From assembly GCA_023249675.1 (NCBI GenBank), contig JAHFCE010000013.1:1-64000 (forward strand): a stretch of 64,000 bases of DNA, given 5' to 3'. The position numbers and the translations under genes were made by a program. A model generated the notes under the pieces. The model had not been told where the DNA came from. It saw only the letters and a list, made by a program, of their open reading frames with translations, and ran no database searches. Below, in pieces: positions 16,578 to 24,732 of the stretch (position 1 is its first letter; each line of letters begins with the position of its first letter). Source of the stretch: Elusimicrobiota bacterium (GTDB lineage: Bacteria; Elusimicrobiota; Elusimicrobia; UBA1565; UBA9628).

Positions 16578-17962
16578 GCGAGGACCTCGGGCGCCAGCCT
16601 CGCGGTGAAATGCGCCAGGCGCGACGGCGCCGACAGCAGGCGCAGCGGGCGGATCATTTTGGCGCGCGCAGCGACGTCGGCGACGACCTCGATCAGGAAG
16701 TCCATGTGGCTTTGCGTGTACACGCGGCGCGGGATCGCCAGGCGCACGAGCTCCATGCGCGCGGGCAGGAAGGCCCCGTTCTCGCGGCGGCCGAACATCA
16801 GCGAGCCGATCTCGACGGAGCGCACGCCCGCGGTCAGGTACAGCTCGCAGGCCAGCGCCTGGGCCGGGTAACCGGAGGGCGGAATGTGCGGCAGGAGCCT
16901 CGTCGCGTCGAGGTAAACGGCGTGGCCGCCCGGAGGCTCGACGATCGGAACACCGGCCGCTCTCAGGCCGTCGCCCAGATATTCGATCGAGCGGATGCGG
17001 TACTCGAGGTAGTGCTCATCGAGCGCCTCGCGCAGGCCGACCGCCATGGCCTCGAGGTCGCGCCCGGCCAGGCCGCCGTAGGTCGTGAAGCCCTCGCCGA
17101 GAATCAGGGTTTCTCTCGCCGCCATGGTCCAGCGCTCGTCATTCATCGCCAGGAACCCGCCGATATTGACGAACGCGTCCTTCTTGGCGCTCATCCAGCA
17201 GCCGTCGGCATAGGAGAACATCTCGCGGACGATCTCGCGCACCGGACGCGTCGCATAGCCGATCTCGCGGCGCTTGATGAACCACGCGTTCTCGGCAAAG
17301 CGGGCGATGTCGAGAAAAAGCGGAACGCGGTAATGTTGGGCGATCTCGGAGGCCGCCCGCAGGTTCGCCATCGAGACGGGCTGGCCGCCCAGGGAGTTGT
17401 TCGTGAGCGTCATGACGATCATCGCGACTCGCGCCGCGCCGAGCTCGCGCAGCTTCTCTTCGAGCGCGCGCAGGTCGATGTCCCCCTTGAAGTCCCCGGG
17501 CGAAGCGAAGTCGAGAGCCTCGGGCACGGGCAGGTCGATCGCCTCGGCGCCGGACGCCTCAACGTTGGCACGCGTCGTGTCGAAATGGGAGTTCGAGAGC
17601 ACGACCTTGCCCTTGCCCCCCGCGACGGAGAAAAGCACGCGCTCGGCGGCGCGCCCCTGATGGACGGGCATGACAAAACGCAGACCGGTCAGGTCGCGCA
17701 CCGTCTTTTCAAGCTCATAGAAACTGCGCGCTCCCGCGTACGACTCGTCACCGCGCATGATCGCGGCCCATTGCTCGGCGGACATCGCCGACGTGCCGGA
17801 GTCGGTCAGAAGGTCGATGAGAACTTTATCGGCCGGAATGGAGAAAAGATTGTAGTCCGCGTCGTGCAGAGCCTTCTCGCGCTCGCCGCGCGTCGTAAAC
17901 CCGAGAGGCTCCACGCTCTTGATCTTGAACGGCTCGATGATCGTCTTCCAGACCGGTTCCAT
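16574..17962 (-). CDS. tnaA: Tryptophanase / tyrosine phenol-lyase family beta-eliminating lyase, tryptophanase-like active site
   Basis: A 462-residue PLP enzyme. The family core is complete: ADGCWMSAKKDAFVNIGGFL with the PLP lysine, LDIARFAENAWFIKRREIG and GGLAGRDLEAMAVGLRE. Two positions that separate the substrates favour indole formation from tryptophan: VRSVEIGS has Ile385 where tyrosine phenol-lyase has a substrate-binding Arg, and LAHFTARL has His451 as in tryptophanase rather than Phe. Products would be indole, pyruvate and ammonia. The start ATG 17962 overlaps the DUF971 stop (TAATG); the longer open frame upstream overlaps that gene. Confidence 0.85.
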   Translation of the reverse strand: MEPVWKTIIEPFKIKSVEPLGFTTRGEREKALHDADYNLFSIPADKVLIDLLTDSGTSAMSAEQWAAIMRGDESYAGARSFYELEKTVRDLTGLRFVMPVHQGRAAERVLFSVAGGKGKVVLSNSHFDTTRANVEASGAEAIDLPVPEALDFASPGDFKGDIDLRALEEKLRELGAARVAMIVMTLTNNSLGGQPVSMANLRAASEIAQHYRVPLFLDIARFAENAWFIKRREIGYATRPVREIVREMFSYADGCWMSAKKDAFVNIGGFLAMNDERWTMAARETLILGEGFTTYGGLAGRDLEAMAVGLREALDEHYLEYRIRSIEYLGDGLRAAGVPIVEPPGGHAVYLDATRLLPHIPPSGYPAQALACELYLTAGVRSVEIGSLMFGRRENGAFLPARMELVRLAIPRRVYTQSHMDFLIEVVADVAARAKMIRPLRLLSAPSRLAHFTARLAPEVLA

Positions 17963-18312
17963 TAGTTGGTCTCCGAGCCCGGATGGTGCTCGCAGTCCTT
18001 GCAGTGGCATAATTTGCGGAGCATCTCGAAGGTGTAGATGCCGGTGCCGTGCCCATCGCTGAAAGAAAAGCTCAAGGCGTAGTTGCCCACGACATCCGCG
18101 CGCGTAGCGCCCAGCGTCTCGGGCACCGCGCCGGGGTCGAGCAGGGATTCGCCCGTCCACTCATCCTTGCAGAGGGCGCAGGGACAGTGCCGACGCAGCA
18201 CGGCGAAAGGAAGTTCGGTCTGGTGGCCATCGTCCCAAACGATGCGCAGACGGGCGTCCTCGACCTTCTCGATGGAGCGTGGGGTGAAATTCAGAATGAC
18301 AGGCGTCCTCAG
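17962..18312 (-). CDS. DUF971 protein (gamma-butyrobetaine hydroxylase N-terminal-like), non-canonical start
   Basis: A small protein with the Zn-binding-like Cys/His pattern of DUF971 (RRHCPCALCKDEWTGE and LRKLCHCKDC) and the typical GNYALSFSFSDGHGTGIY. The family N-terminus (LRIVWDDGHQTELPFAVLRR) is in frame upstream of the GTG at 18201, so the protein starts earlier. No ATG, GTG or TTG exists there; candidates are CTG 18312 (about 7 nt after a TATAAT), ATT 18297 (9 nt after GAGG) or CTG 18294. DUF971 domains are linked to FeS-protein assembly or 2-oxoglutarate enzymes. It is the first gene of the lyase-kinase-oxidase unit. Confidence 0.7.
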   Translation of the reverse strand: MRTPVILNFTPRSIEKVEDARLRIVWDDGHQTELPFAVLRRHCPCALCKDEWTGESLLDPGAVPETLGATRADVVGNYALSFSFSDGHGTGIYTFEMLRKLCHCKDCEHHPGSETN

Positions 18313-18323
18313 AATTTTATTAT
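18296..18323 (+). promoter_or_regulatory. Promoter of the parvulin gene
   Basis: ATGACA (five of six -35 consensus) and TATTAT (-10) are 16 nt apart, giving a start near 18330 and a 25-nt leader that holds an AGGGAG Shine-Dalgarno before ATG 18355. Confidence 0.45.
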
Positions 18324-18324
18324 A
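18319..18324 (-). promoter_or_regulatory. Divergent -10 (TATAAT) for the DUF971 unit
   Basis: A perfect TATAAT on the minus strand overlaps the plus-strand -10, so the two units share one short control region. Seven nt downstream is the CTG at 18312, which would make that codon the 5' end of the RNA. Confidence 0.45.
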
Positions 18325-18354
18325 TCATCTCTGCACTATCTTAAGGGAGAGCCC

Positions 18355-19233
18355 ATGTTCCACGCCATCGCTGCCGCCGTATCGCTTGCCGCCGCCGCTC
18401 ATGCCGCCGTCCCCGGCGACTTCGACGTCGTACGCGTCAACGGCGTGGCCATCCGGCAGTCCGAGGTGATCGAACGCCTCTGGAAACGCTACGGCTCGCA
18501 AACGCTTGAAGAAATGGTCGATGAGCTGCTCCTACGCCAGGCCGCGGCCTCTAAAAAAATCACGGCTTCGAACGCCGACATCGACCGCCGCTTCGCTCGA
18601 CTGGAAGCCCAGTTCGGCAGCCGCGAACTTTTCGTCAGCCAGCTCGAACAGGCTGGAACCACCGTCGCCAAGGTCAAGGAAGACCTCGCCGACGAAATCG
18701 TGCGCGAGCGCCTCATCATGGACGCGAAAGGCATCAAGGTCGGCGACGACGACCTCAAAAAGGCTTTCGACGCCAACAAGGACAAACTCGGCAAGCCCGA
18801 GGCCGCGCACCTGCGCCACATCCTGGCGAAGACCGAAGCCGAGGCGAATGAACTCGTCGCCAAGGTCAAAGCCGGCGCCGATTTCTCGGCTTTGGCCCGC
18901 GAGAAGTCCTTGGCCGCCAGCGGCAAGGCGGCGGGAGGCGACTACGGGTTCGTCTCGCGCGGCATGCTGCCTCCCGAAATCGACGACGTCGCCTTCTCGC
19001 TCAAGCCCGGCGAGATCAAGATCATCGCCGGCCCGCGCGGCTGGCACATCCTCCAGGTCATCGAGAGGCGCGCCGCCCAAGGCGCCTCCTTTGACGAAGT
19101 GAAGAGCGATCTCCGCGAGATGCTCCTCGCTGATAAGCTCAAGGACGCCTCGAGCGCTTTCGTGCTCGAACTGCGCCGCAAGGCCGATATCAAGACGCCC
19201 AGCCGCCCCAGAACCGCCTCCAAAGGCACGTAA
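18355..19233 (+). CDS. Periplasmic parvulin-type peptidyl-prolyl isomerase (PpiC/SurA family)
   Basis: A 292-residue exported protein: signal peptide (MFHAIAAAVSLAAAAHAA), SurA-like N-terminal chaperone helices (about 25-140) and a parvulin domain (about 150-245) with HLRHILAKTEAEANELVAKV, FSALAREKSLAASGKAAGG and GFVSRGMLPPEIDDVAFSL, ending in a helical tail. Role: folding of outer-membrane or exported proteins. The ATG at 18355 follows AGGGAG; the longer open frame upstream runs antisense through the DUF971 gene and is rejected. Confidence 0.9.
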   Translation: MFHAIAAAVSLAAAAHAAVPGDFDVVRVNGVAIRQSEVIERLWKRYGSQTLEEMVDELLLRQAAASKKITASNADIDRRFARLEAQFGSRELFVSQLEQAGTTVAKVKEDLADEIVRERLIMDAKGIKVGDDDLKKAFDANKDKLGKPEAAHLRHILAKTEAEANELVAKVKAGADFSALAREKSLAASGKAAGGDYGFVSRGMLPPEIDDVAFSLKPGEIKIIAGPRGWHILQVIERRAAQGASFDEVKSDLREMLLADKLKDASSAFVLELRRKADIKTPSRPRTASKGT

Positions 19234-19243
19234 ATAGGTCATC

Positions 19244-19268
19244 GGGCCCGAGACGCCCCGGGCCCTTT
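19244..19268 (+). terminator. Possible terminator after the parvulin gene
   Basis: GGGCCCG (19244-19250) and CGGGCCC (19259-19265) form a 7-bp GC stem with an 8-nt loop, followed only by TTT. The U tract is short, so the call is moderate. Confidence 0.4.
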
Positions 19269-19320
19269 GCCGAGGCGATATTGGGCCCTCGACCTTCTCC
19301 GACTCTAGGGAAACACAGGC

Positions 19321-19326
19321 TATACT
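19321..19326 (+). promoter_or_regulatory. -10 element (TATACT) 7 nt before the PLD gene start
   Basis: TATACT is followed by 7 nt and ATG 19334, placing the expected RNA start at the start codon. No consensus -35 is seen at 16-18 nt. Confidence 0.45.
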
Positions 19327-19333
19327 GGACGCA

Positions 19334-22177
19334 ATGCGCCGAATGTGGCGGCTCTCACTCGCCCTCGTCGTCGCCGGACCCGGGCCCGTCTTCGCCCAGG
19401 TCGTGGCTCCGGTCTCAGTCCACCTCGTTACCCCGATCGCGCCGGTCTCCGGCTCTCTTAGTGCGCCAGGCCCCCTCGCGCCGGAACTGACGACACCCAC
19501 CCCGAGTCTTTCCGCGCCTCTGCCCTTGGCGACCGCTCTCAACGCTCCAACGCCACGACCGGTCGCCGCCGTGATGCCAGACAAGCTCCCCAGAACCGCG
19601 CTGCAGGGACTGAGGACCGAGCTTCCAGGTCCAAATCCCGCCGCCGAAGATTTCGTCGGCGGACGCGAGCACGCGGCGCGCTCCTTCGAGGCCAAGCTCG
19701 GCCTCCTGTCGCCCGTGCCCGCAGCGCTCGCCGCCTTCACCGAGGGAGCGTTCCACCCGCTCGCCAAGGTCAAGACGCCTCCGCCGGCACGGCCCGGCGA
19801 TGACGGCGGCGGCCCGACGCGGTCCCGCCCCGTCGAATTCAACGGCGACAATTTTCCCTCGGTCGCCCACCGCCCCAACGAGCCCGTCGAGTCGCACATC
19901 ATCCGCGCGATCGAGCGTTCGAGGCAATCCATTCAGATATCACTGTACGAGTTCACCTCGCGCGGCATCCTCAAGGCCCTGCTCGCCGCCAAGACGCACG
20001 GGGTCAATATCGAGATCATCCTCGATGACACGAGCGTCAACCCGCGCAACGAGCCCGACGCCGACTACACGCGCTACCGCAGCGAGCAGATCTGGTCGTT
20101 GATCCGCAACGGTTTCAACGTCACCGTGATCGGCCGCCCAACCAAGTACGGCATCAATCACCATAAGTTCGCGATCTTCGATGGCAAGATGGCCGAGTTC
20201 GGATCGTACAACTGGACCTACACCTCCGAAAAGAACCACTACGAGAACGTGCTGTTCTCGACCGACGCCGACCGGGTCAAGGCCTATCGGGACGAGTGGA
20301 AGCGCCTGCGCGGACTCAGCGTCTCCGTCGCGGAATCCGCGACGAAGCAATGGCCGCTCGACGTGCCCGCACCGCCCTCCGATGCCCAGAAACGGATCTC
20401 GTTCAACGGCATCAAGCTTCCCGCCTGGATCTTCAACCCCAGCGAGCTGTTTGAGGACTCGATCGCGGCCGCCATCGACGCGTCCAAAGACACCATCGAC
20501 GTCGGACAGTTCGTCCTTGAGTCGCGCAAGATCGCCGACGCCCTCGAGCGCGCGCTCGCGCGCAAAGTGCGGGTCCGCGTCGTCGCCGACAAGAGTCAGG
20601 CCGCCTACGATCACGTCCAGTTGTTCCTCGGCTTCCTGCAGCGCCGCGGGGCGCAGGTCCGCATCCGCGGCGGCCCGAACGGCGAGGACAGCGACTACCC
20701 GCTCGCCGAGAAGATGCACAACAAGTACTTCATCTTCGACGGCAAGCTCATCGAGACCGGCTCCGCCAATGCGACCAAGAACGCGGGCGTCAATAATTTC
20801 GAGAACGCAAACTTCCTTGACGACCCGACCGACGTGGCGTCCTTCGCGGCGACCTTCCAGCATATGTTCGACGTCGCGGAAACCGCGCCCGCCTATCCCG
20901 AGGGCGAGCTGCCGAGCGACCAGAAGATGCGCGAGGACGCGCTGGCGCCCCGCGGCCCGCCGGCGCTACCCGAGCCGGGCCATGAGCCGCTGCCGGCCGC
21001 GCGCCGCATCGCCTTCAACGGCGTGGATTTCCCCTCCAGCGCGCTGCGCCCCAATGAGCCCATCGAACCCGAAATCATCAAGGCCATCGACAGCGCGGAC
21101 CAAACGCTGCGCATCGCGATGTACGAGTTCAACCAGCAGGGCGTCTGGGACGCGCTGCAGCGCGCCAAGACGCGCAAGATCAGGATCGAGGTCGTGCTCG
21201 ACCGCAGCCACGTGTACACCAGCGGCTACGAGGACGACGGCGTGACGCCCCGCAAACCGAAGCAGATGGTGGTCGACCTCATCAAGGACGGGGGCTTCAG
21301 CGTGCTCCTGCTCAAGGGCCGCAACGGCGGCATCATGCACAGCAAATTCATCGTCGTGGACGACGGCCTGGTCGAATTCGGCTCCTACAACTACACCCAG
21401 CAGTCCGAGGACGACCACTACGAGAACGTCTTCTTCCGAACCGAGGCGGGGCGCGTGAAAGGCTACATCCGCAACTTCGAGCACATGCGCAGCCAGAGCG
21501 AAGAGCCGGACCTGCTGAAGCTCGACGAGGTCGTCAACCGGACCGAGGCCGGTGTGCCCGAGGACGAGAATGACGCCGAACCGGAGATGGCCGGACGCAA
21601 AAAACCATTGCCCCCCGATCCGCCGCAGGAGACCGAGACGCCCATCGAGCTCAACGGCGAGCATTTCCCCCTGCAGATGTTCTCGCCGAACGCGGGCATC
21701 GAGCAGGCGCTGATCCGCGCGATCGAGGCCACGCAGAACACAATCCAGATCGCTATGTTCAGCTTCTTCTCCCAGCCGATCGCCGAGGCCTTGCTGCGCG
21801 CCAAAAACCGCAACGTGCACGTCTCGATCGTCATGGACAGGAGCCAGACCGGCACCTCCAAGCTCGATGAATGGTTCGCCTGGCATGGCTTCGACCTGCG
21901 CCTGAGCGGCGGCCCCGACCGCACGCGCGATCCGCGCTACCAGAAGATGCACCACAAGTTCGCGATCTTCGACGGCAAGATGCTGGAAAGCGGATCGTTC
22001 AACTACTCGACGCGTGCCGACACCTTGAGCTTCGAGAACGCCAACTTCTTCAACGACCCCGATGAAATCGCGCGCTTGGCCGTCCAGTTCCTCCAGATGT
22101 TCGAGCGCGGCGTCGCCCCGAAACCGCCGAAGCGCGAGCCGAAGTTCGCCGCCCCCGCCGTCGAGCCCGAAGCGTAG
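19334..22177 (+). CDS. Secreted protein with four tandem phospholipase D (HKD) domains
   Basis: A 947-residue protein with a signal peptide (MWRLSLALVVAGPGPVFAQ), a Pro-rich linker to about residue 165, then four PLD-like domains of about 200 residues. Each carries the HxKx4D part of an HKD motif followed by a Ser/Asn motif: HHKFAIFDGKMAEFGSYN (about residue 275), MHNKYFIFDGKLIETGSAN (about 460), MHSKFIVVDDGLVEFGSYN (about 667) and MHHKFAIFDGKMLESGSFN (about 870). Classical PLDs use two motifs per active site, so four would make two pseudo-symmetric sites. Substrate could be phospholipid, nucleic acid or cell-wall polymer; the export signal argues for an extracytoplasmic role. Confidence 0.88.
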   Translation: MRRMWRLSLALVVAGPGPVFAQVVAPVSVHLVTPIAPVSGSLSAPGPLAPELTTPTPSLSAPLPLATALNAPTPRPVAAVMPDKLPRTALQGLRTELPGPNPAAEDFVGGREHAARSFEAKLGLLSPVPAALAAFTEGAFHPLAKVKTPPPARPGDDGGGPTRSRPVEFNGDNFPSVAHRPNEPVESHIIRAIERSRQSIQISLYEFTSRGILKALLAAKTHGVNIEIILDDTSVNPRNEPDADYTRYRSEQIWSLIRNGFNVTVIGRPTKYGINHHKFAIFDGKMAEFGSYNWTYTSEKNHYENVLFSTDADRVKAYRDEWKRLRGLSVSVAESATKQWPLDVPAPPSDAQKRISFNGIKLPAWIFNPSELFEDSIAAAIDASKDTIDVGQFVLESRKIADALERALARKVRVRVVADKSQAAYDHVQLFLGFLQRRGAQVRIRGGPNGEDSDYPLAEKMHNKYFIFDGKLIETGSANATKNAGVNNFENANFLDDPTDVASFAATFQHMFDVAETAPAYPEGELPSDQKMREDALAPRGPPALPEPGHEPLPAARRIAFNGVDFPSSALRPNEPIEPEIIKAIDSADQTLRIAMYEFNQQGVWDALQRAKTRKIRIEVVLDRSHVYTSGYEDDGVTPRKPKQMVVDLIKDGGFSVLLLKGRNGGIMHSKFIVVDDGLVEFGSYNYTQQSEDDHYENVFFRTEAGRVKGYIRNFEHMRSQSEEPDLLKLDEVVNRTEAGVPEDENDAEPEMAGRKKPLPPDPPQETETPIELNGEHFPLQMFSPNAGIEQALIRAIEATQNTIQIAMFSFFSQPIAEALLRAKNRNVHVSIVMDRSQTGTSKLDEWFAWHGFDLRLSGGPDRTRDPRYQKMHHKFAIFDGKMLESGSFNYSTRADTLSFENANFFNDPDEIARLAVQFLQMFERGVAPKPPKREPKFAAPAVEPEA

Positions 22178-22200
22178 CTCTCGGAAGCCGCCAACTATCG

Positions 22201-22206
22201 TATGAT
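22201..22206 (+). promoter_or_regulatory. -10 element (TATGAT) 7 nt before the RRM gene start
   Basis: TATGAT matches five of six consensus bases and is followed by 7 nt and ATG 22214. No -35 match was found. Confidence 0.35.
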
Positions 22207-22213
22207 GGCCCTC

Positions 22214-22702
22214 ATGGCGAACAACATCTATGTCGGCGGCTTCCCCTATAAGACCACGAAGGAAGACTTGGCCAAGCTTTTCTCCGCGTGCGGCACCGTC
22301 TTGAACGCCAAGGTCATCCTCGACCGCGCAACCGGCCGGCCGAAAGGCTTCGGCTTCGTTGAGATGGCGACAGACGCCGAGGCTAAAATCGCCGTCGAGA
22401 AACTCAACGGCGCGTTCATGGGAGATCGCAAAATATTCGTCGTCGAGGGCCGCCCGCAGAAGGACCGCCCCCAGGGCTATACGCCCAAGCCCAGCTTCAC
22501 CCCGAAACCCGGCGCCGCCAAGAAGCCCGGCTTTGTCGAGCGCCGCTCCGGCAATGACCGCCGCCGACAGACCGGCGTCGCCCCCGCCGGCGACCGACGC
22601 GACTCCACGCCTGCCCCCGCTCCCGCCGCGCCGGTCGCGAAGAAGCCCTTCGCACGCAAACCCCCCGCTCGCGGCCTGAAGTGGATTCCTCGGGAGAAGT
22701 AA
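22214..22702 (+). CDS. RRM-domain RNA-binding protein
   Basis: A 162-residue cytoplasmic protein with one RNA recognition motif at residues 3-80: RNP2 IYVGGF and RNP1 KGFGFVEM are intact. The rest is a disordered Pro/Lys/Arg-rich tail (PKPGAAKKPGFVERRSGND; KKPFARKPPARGLKW). It resembles the bacterial glycine-rich or cold-inducible RRM proteins. ATGs at 22202 and 22205 are in frame, but 22214 begins the family's MANNIYVGG and lies 7 nt after a -10-like hexamer. RNA-chaperone function is inferred. Confidence 0.88.
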   Translation: MANNIYVGGFPYKTTKEDLAKLFSACGTVLNAKVILDRATGRPKGFGFVEMATDAEAKIAVEKLNGAFMGDRKIFVVEGRPQKDRPQGYTPKPSFTPKPGAAKKPGFVERRSGNDRRRQTGVAPAGDRRDSTPAPAPAAPVAKKPFARKPPARGLKWIPREK

Positions 22703-22705
22703 CGA

Positions 22706-22727
22706 CAGCTGTTTCCGGAAACAGTTG
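22706..22727. repeat. Perfect palindrome between RRM and EamA genes
   Basis: CTGTTTCC-GGAAACAG (22709-22724) is a perfect 16-bp palindrome, extended by C-G, A-T and one G-T pair on the flanks. It is 6 nt after the RRM stop. No U tract follows, so it may be a weak terminator, an mRNA 3' stabiliser or a protein-binding site for the EamA gene downstream. Confidence 0.5.
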
Positions 22728-22779
22728 AAACGGAAGCCCGATTGAATCCCGTCATAAATAATTTAAGATTCGTATTTGC

Positions 22780-22785
22780 GATAAT
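22780..22785 (+). promoter_or_regulatory. -10 element (GATAAT) 6 nt before the EamA gene start
   Basis: GATAAT (five of six) is followed by GCGCGC and ATG 22792. The 35 bases upstream are unusually AT-rich for this window, consistent with a promoter; no TTGACA-like -35 is evident. Confidence 0.45.
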
Positions 22786-22791
22786 GCGCGC

Positions 22792-23691
22792 ATGACGCCG
22801 CTTGCGGCACTCGTTCTCGATTGGGCCATCACCGCGCTGTGGCCGCTGATCGGCGCATTCGGCATGCGGCATTACTCGGGCGCCTTGTTTGTGACCGGCG
22901 GCCTCATCGTCGGCCTGCTCGCGATGGCGCCGTGGCTGCTGATCACGGGCCGCTGGCGGCGGCTGCTCTCGCGCAAGATCGCCCCATCGCTGGCGATGAT
23001 GGGCCTGTGCAGCGGGGCGGCCACGGTCCTCTACATCTCAGCACTCGCCCACACCACGCCCGCCAATGCCGCGATCGTGGCACAGGTCGAGGTCCTGTAC
23101 TCCGCCGCGTTGACCGCATGGCTGCTGGGCGAGCGTCCATCGCTCAAACTCGGCCTCGCCGCGCTTCTGGTCATGAGCGGCACAGCACTCATCATGCTCC
23201 ACGACCTCTCCTCGCCGCGCTGGCGAGGCGACCTCATGATCCTCTGCACGCCGTGGCTATACCAGGTCTCCCACATCTTCGCCAAGCGCCTGCCCCGCGA
23301 CCTCGACGCGTTGACCTTGTCCGGCGGCCGCGTGTTCTACGGCATCCTCGCGATGGCGCCGGTCTGCGCGTGGTCGCTCCTGCATGGCGGCCGCTGGTCC
23401 TGGTCGTCCGGCGCGCTCGCGATCCTCATCCTGCAGGGCCTGCTGATGTCGTCGCTCAACTTCGTCCTCTGGTATAAGGCGATCCGCAACATGGAGCTCT
23501 CGAAAGCCACGGCCTTCATGCTCTCCTACCCGGCGCTGACCCTCGTGTTCTCCTGGGCGCTCGGCCGCGACGCGATACAAGGCGCGCAGATTCTCGGGCT
23601 CGCCTGCTCATTTTCGGGCGCGGTCTGGACCGCGCGCCTCACCCAACAAGCCCGCAAGCACGCCGCCGACGCCCTGCCAGTCGCGCTCTGA
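22792..23691 (+). CDS. EamA/DMT-family transporter
   Basis: A 299-residue polytopic inner-membrane protein with about ten helices arranged as two EamA repeats, of the drug/metabolite transporter superfamily. Features include the first-repeat end (NAAIVAQVEVLYSAALTAWLLGERPS) with the usual Glu-Arg-Pro after helix 5, and the second-repeat equivalent (SKATAFMLSYPALTLVFSWALGRD). The substrate is unknown. The ferredoxin gene starts 6 nt after its stop. Confidence 0.88.
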   Translation: MTPLAALVLDWAITALWPLIGAFGMRHYSGALFVTGGLIVGLLAMAPWLLITGRWRRLLSRKIAPSLAMMGLCSGAATVLYISALAHTTPANAAIVAQVEVLYSAALTAWLLGERPSLKLGLAALLVMSGTALIMLHDLSSPRWRGDLMILCTPWLYQVSHIFAKRLPRDLDALTLSGGRVFYGILAMAPVCAWSLLHGGRWSWSSGALAILILQGLLMSSLNFVLWYKAIRNMELSKATAFMLSYPALTLVFSWALGRDAIQGAQILGLACSFSGAVWTARLTQQARKHAADALPVAL

Positions 23692-23697
23692 TCAATC

Positions 23698-23988
23698 ATG
23701 GACAAAAAAATAGTCCCCTATAAGAAAACCGTCTTCGTGTGCACGAACGTCCGCGCGGACGGGCGCGTCGCCTGCGGCAACCCCGGCCGCGGCGGCCTCG
23801 AGCTGTGCGCGGCCCTCAAGGACGCGGTGAAGGACAAAGGCCTCAAAGGCAAGATCCGCGTCGCGCGCGCCGGCTGCCTCGACCTGTGCGCGCAAGGCCC
23901 CAACGCGTTCCTTTATCCCGATGGCGAATGGCTGTCGGGCGTGACCGCCGCCGACGTGCCCGAGATCCTCAAGAAACTGACCGAGTGA
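23698..23988 (+). CDS. Thioredoxin-like [2Fe-2S] ferredoxin
   Basis: A 96-residue protein of the thioredoxin-fold ferredoxin family. Cysteines in VFVCTNVR, RVACGNPGRGG and the pair in RVARAGCLDLCAQGPN give the four cluster ligands expected (first Cys, about 11 later, then CxxxC). It probably acts as a soluble electron carrier. It follows the EamA gene by 6 nt and precedes the regulator gene by 12 nt. Confidence 0.85.
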   Translation: MDKKIVPYKKTVFVCTNVRADGRVACGNPGRGGLELCAALKDAVKDKGLKGKIRVARAGCLDLCAQGPNAFLYPDGEWLSGVTAADVPEILKKLTE

Positions 23989-24000
23989 GGCCTCCAAAAA

Positions 24001-24732
24001 ATGGCATCATCACCGGCAATGACGGATTTCCGGGTCTGGGTCGTCATCCACGAACCAACGCGCATCGAGAATTGGCGCCGCGTCATGGCCTTGTCCGGCT
24101 GGCCGGTGGAACCTATCGACCTGGCTGCGTTCTCCCGTAAAACGGCCGAGACCCTCTCCGGCCTGGCCTTGATCGACCTGGCGGTCTTAAACCCCCAACC
24201 CCAAGCCCGCGTCCGCGAACTCAAGGCCGCAGCACCCGCGGTCCCGCTCCTGCTGACCTACGCCGCCCCCATCCCCGACGCGGCCCTCATCGACATGTTC
24301 GAGGCGGGCATCGATGATTACCTGCCCGAATCCTTGGACCCCCGCCTGGCCCTGGCCAAACTTAATTCCCATCTGCGCCGCGTCCTGCCCCGCGTCGCGG
24401 AGTCCCTGGAAGTCATCTTCGCTCCGGGCGGCGACATCCGGCTGCAGCGGACGGGCCGTCGCCTGAGCATCAAGGGCCCGCGCGGAAAATGGGATGAGTC
24501 TCCAACGCTCACCCCGAAGGAGGCCAAGATGCTGGCCTTATTCCTGGAGCATCCGGGCATGGTCCTGGAGCGCCGCTTCCTGCTGGAGACGGTCTGGCGC
24601 GGCGAGGCGGAAGCCATACTGCCCGGCACCGTGGACAAGCACGTGGAATCCCTGCGCCGCAAGCTGGGCGCGAAGGGCAGCCGCATCCGCACGGTCTACG
24701 GCTCCGGCTATCTCTTCAAGGAGCACGCCTAA
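24001..24732 (+). CDS. OmpR/PhoB-type regulator with degenerate receiver domain
   Basis: A 243-residue protein with a receiver-like N-terminal domain (about 10-130) and an intact winged-helix DNA-binding domain (about 145-240: LTPKEAKMLALFLEHPGMVL, TVDKHVESLRRKLG, IRTVYGSGYLF). The receiver lacks the acidic pair (VVIHEP), has no clear phospho-Asp (LALIDLAVLNPQP) and has DYLPES where DYLxKP is normal. It is thus probably a phosphorylation-independent DNA-binding regulator. Its stop overlaps the ATG of the CheY-like gene (TAATG). It converges on the MotB gene and may control the 25-50 kb unit, whose upstream region holds PhoB-type direct repeats. Confidence 0.85.
   Translation: MASSPAMTDFRVWVVIHEPTRIENWRRVMALSGWPVEPIDLAAFSRKTAETLSGLALIDLAVLNPQPQARVRELKAAAPAVPLLLTYAAPIPDAALIDMFEAGIDDYLPESLDPRLALAKLNSHLRRVLPRVAESLEVIFAPGGDIRLQRTGRRLSIKGPRGKWDESPTLTPKEAKMLALFLEHPGMVLERRFLLETVWRGEAEAILPGTVDKHVESLRRKLGAKGSRIRTVYGSGYLFKEHA

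Noticed and set aside
15177-17965. Large plus-strand frames opposite the kinase and lyase genes
   Set aside because: Both minus-strand proteins have full catalytic motifs; the plus-strand translations are Arg/Gly/Ala-rich and lack any family signature.
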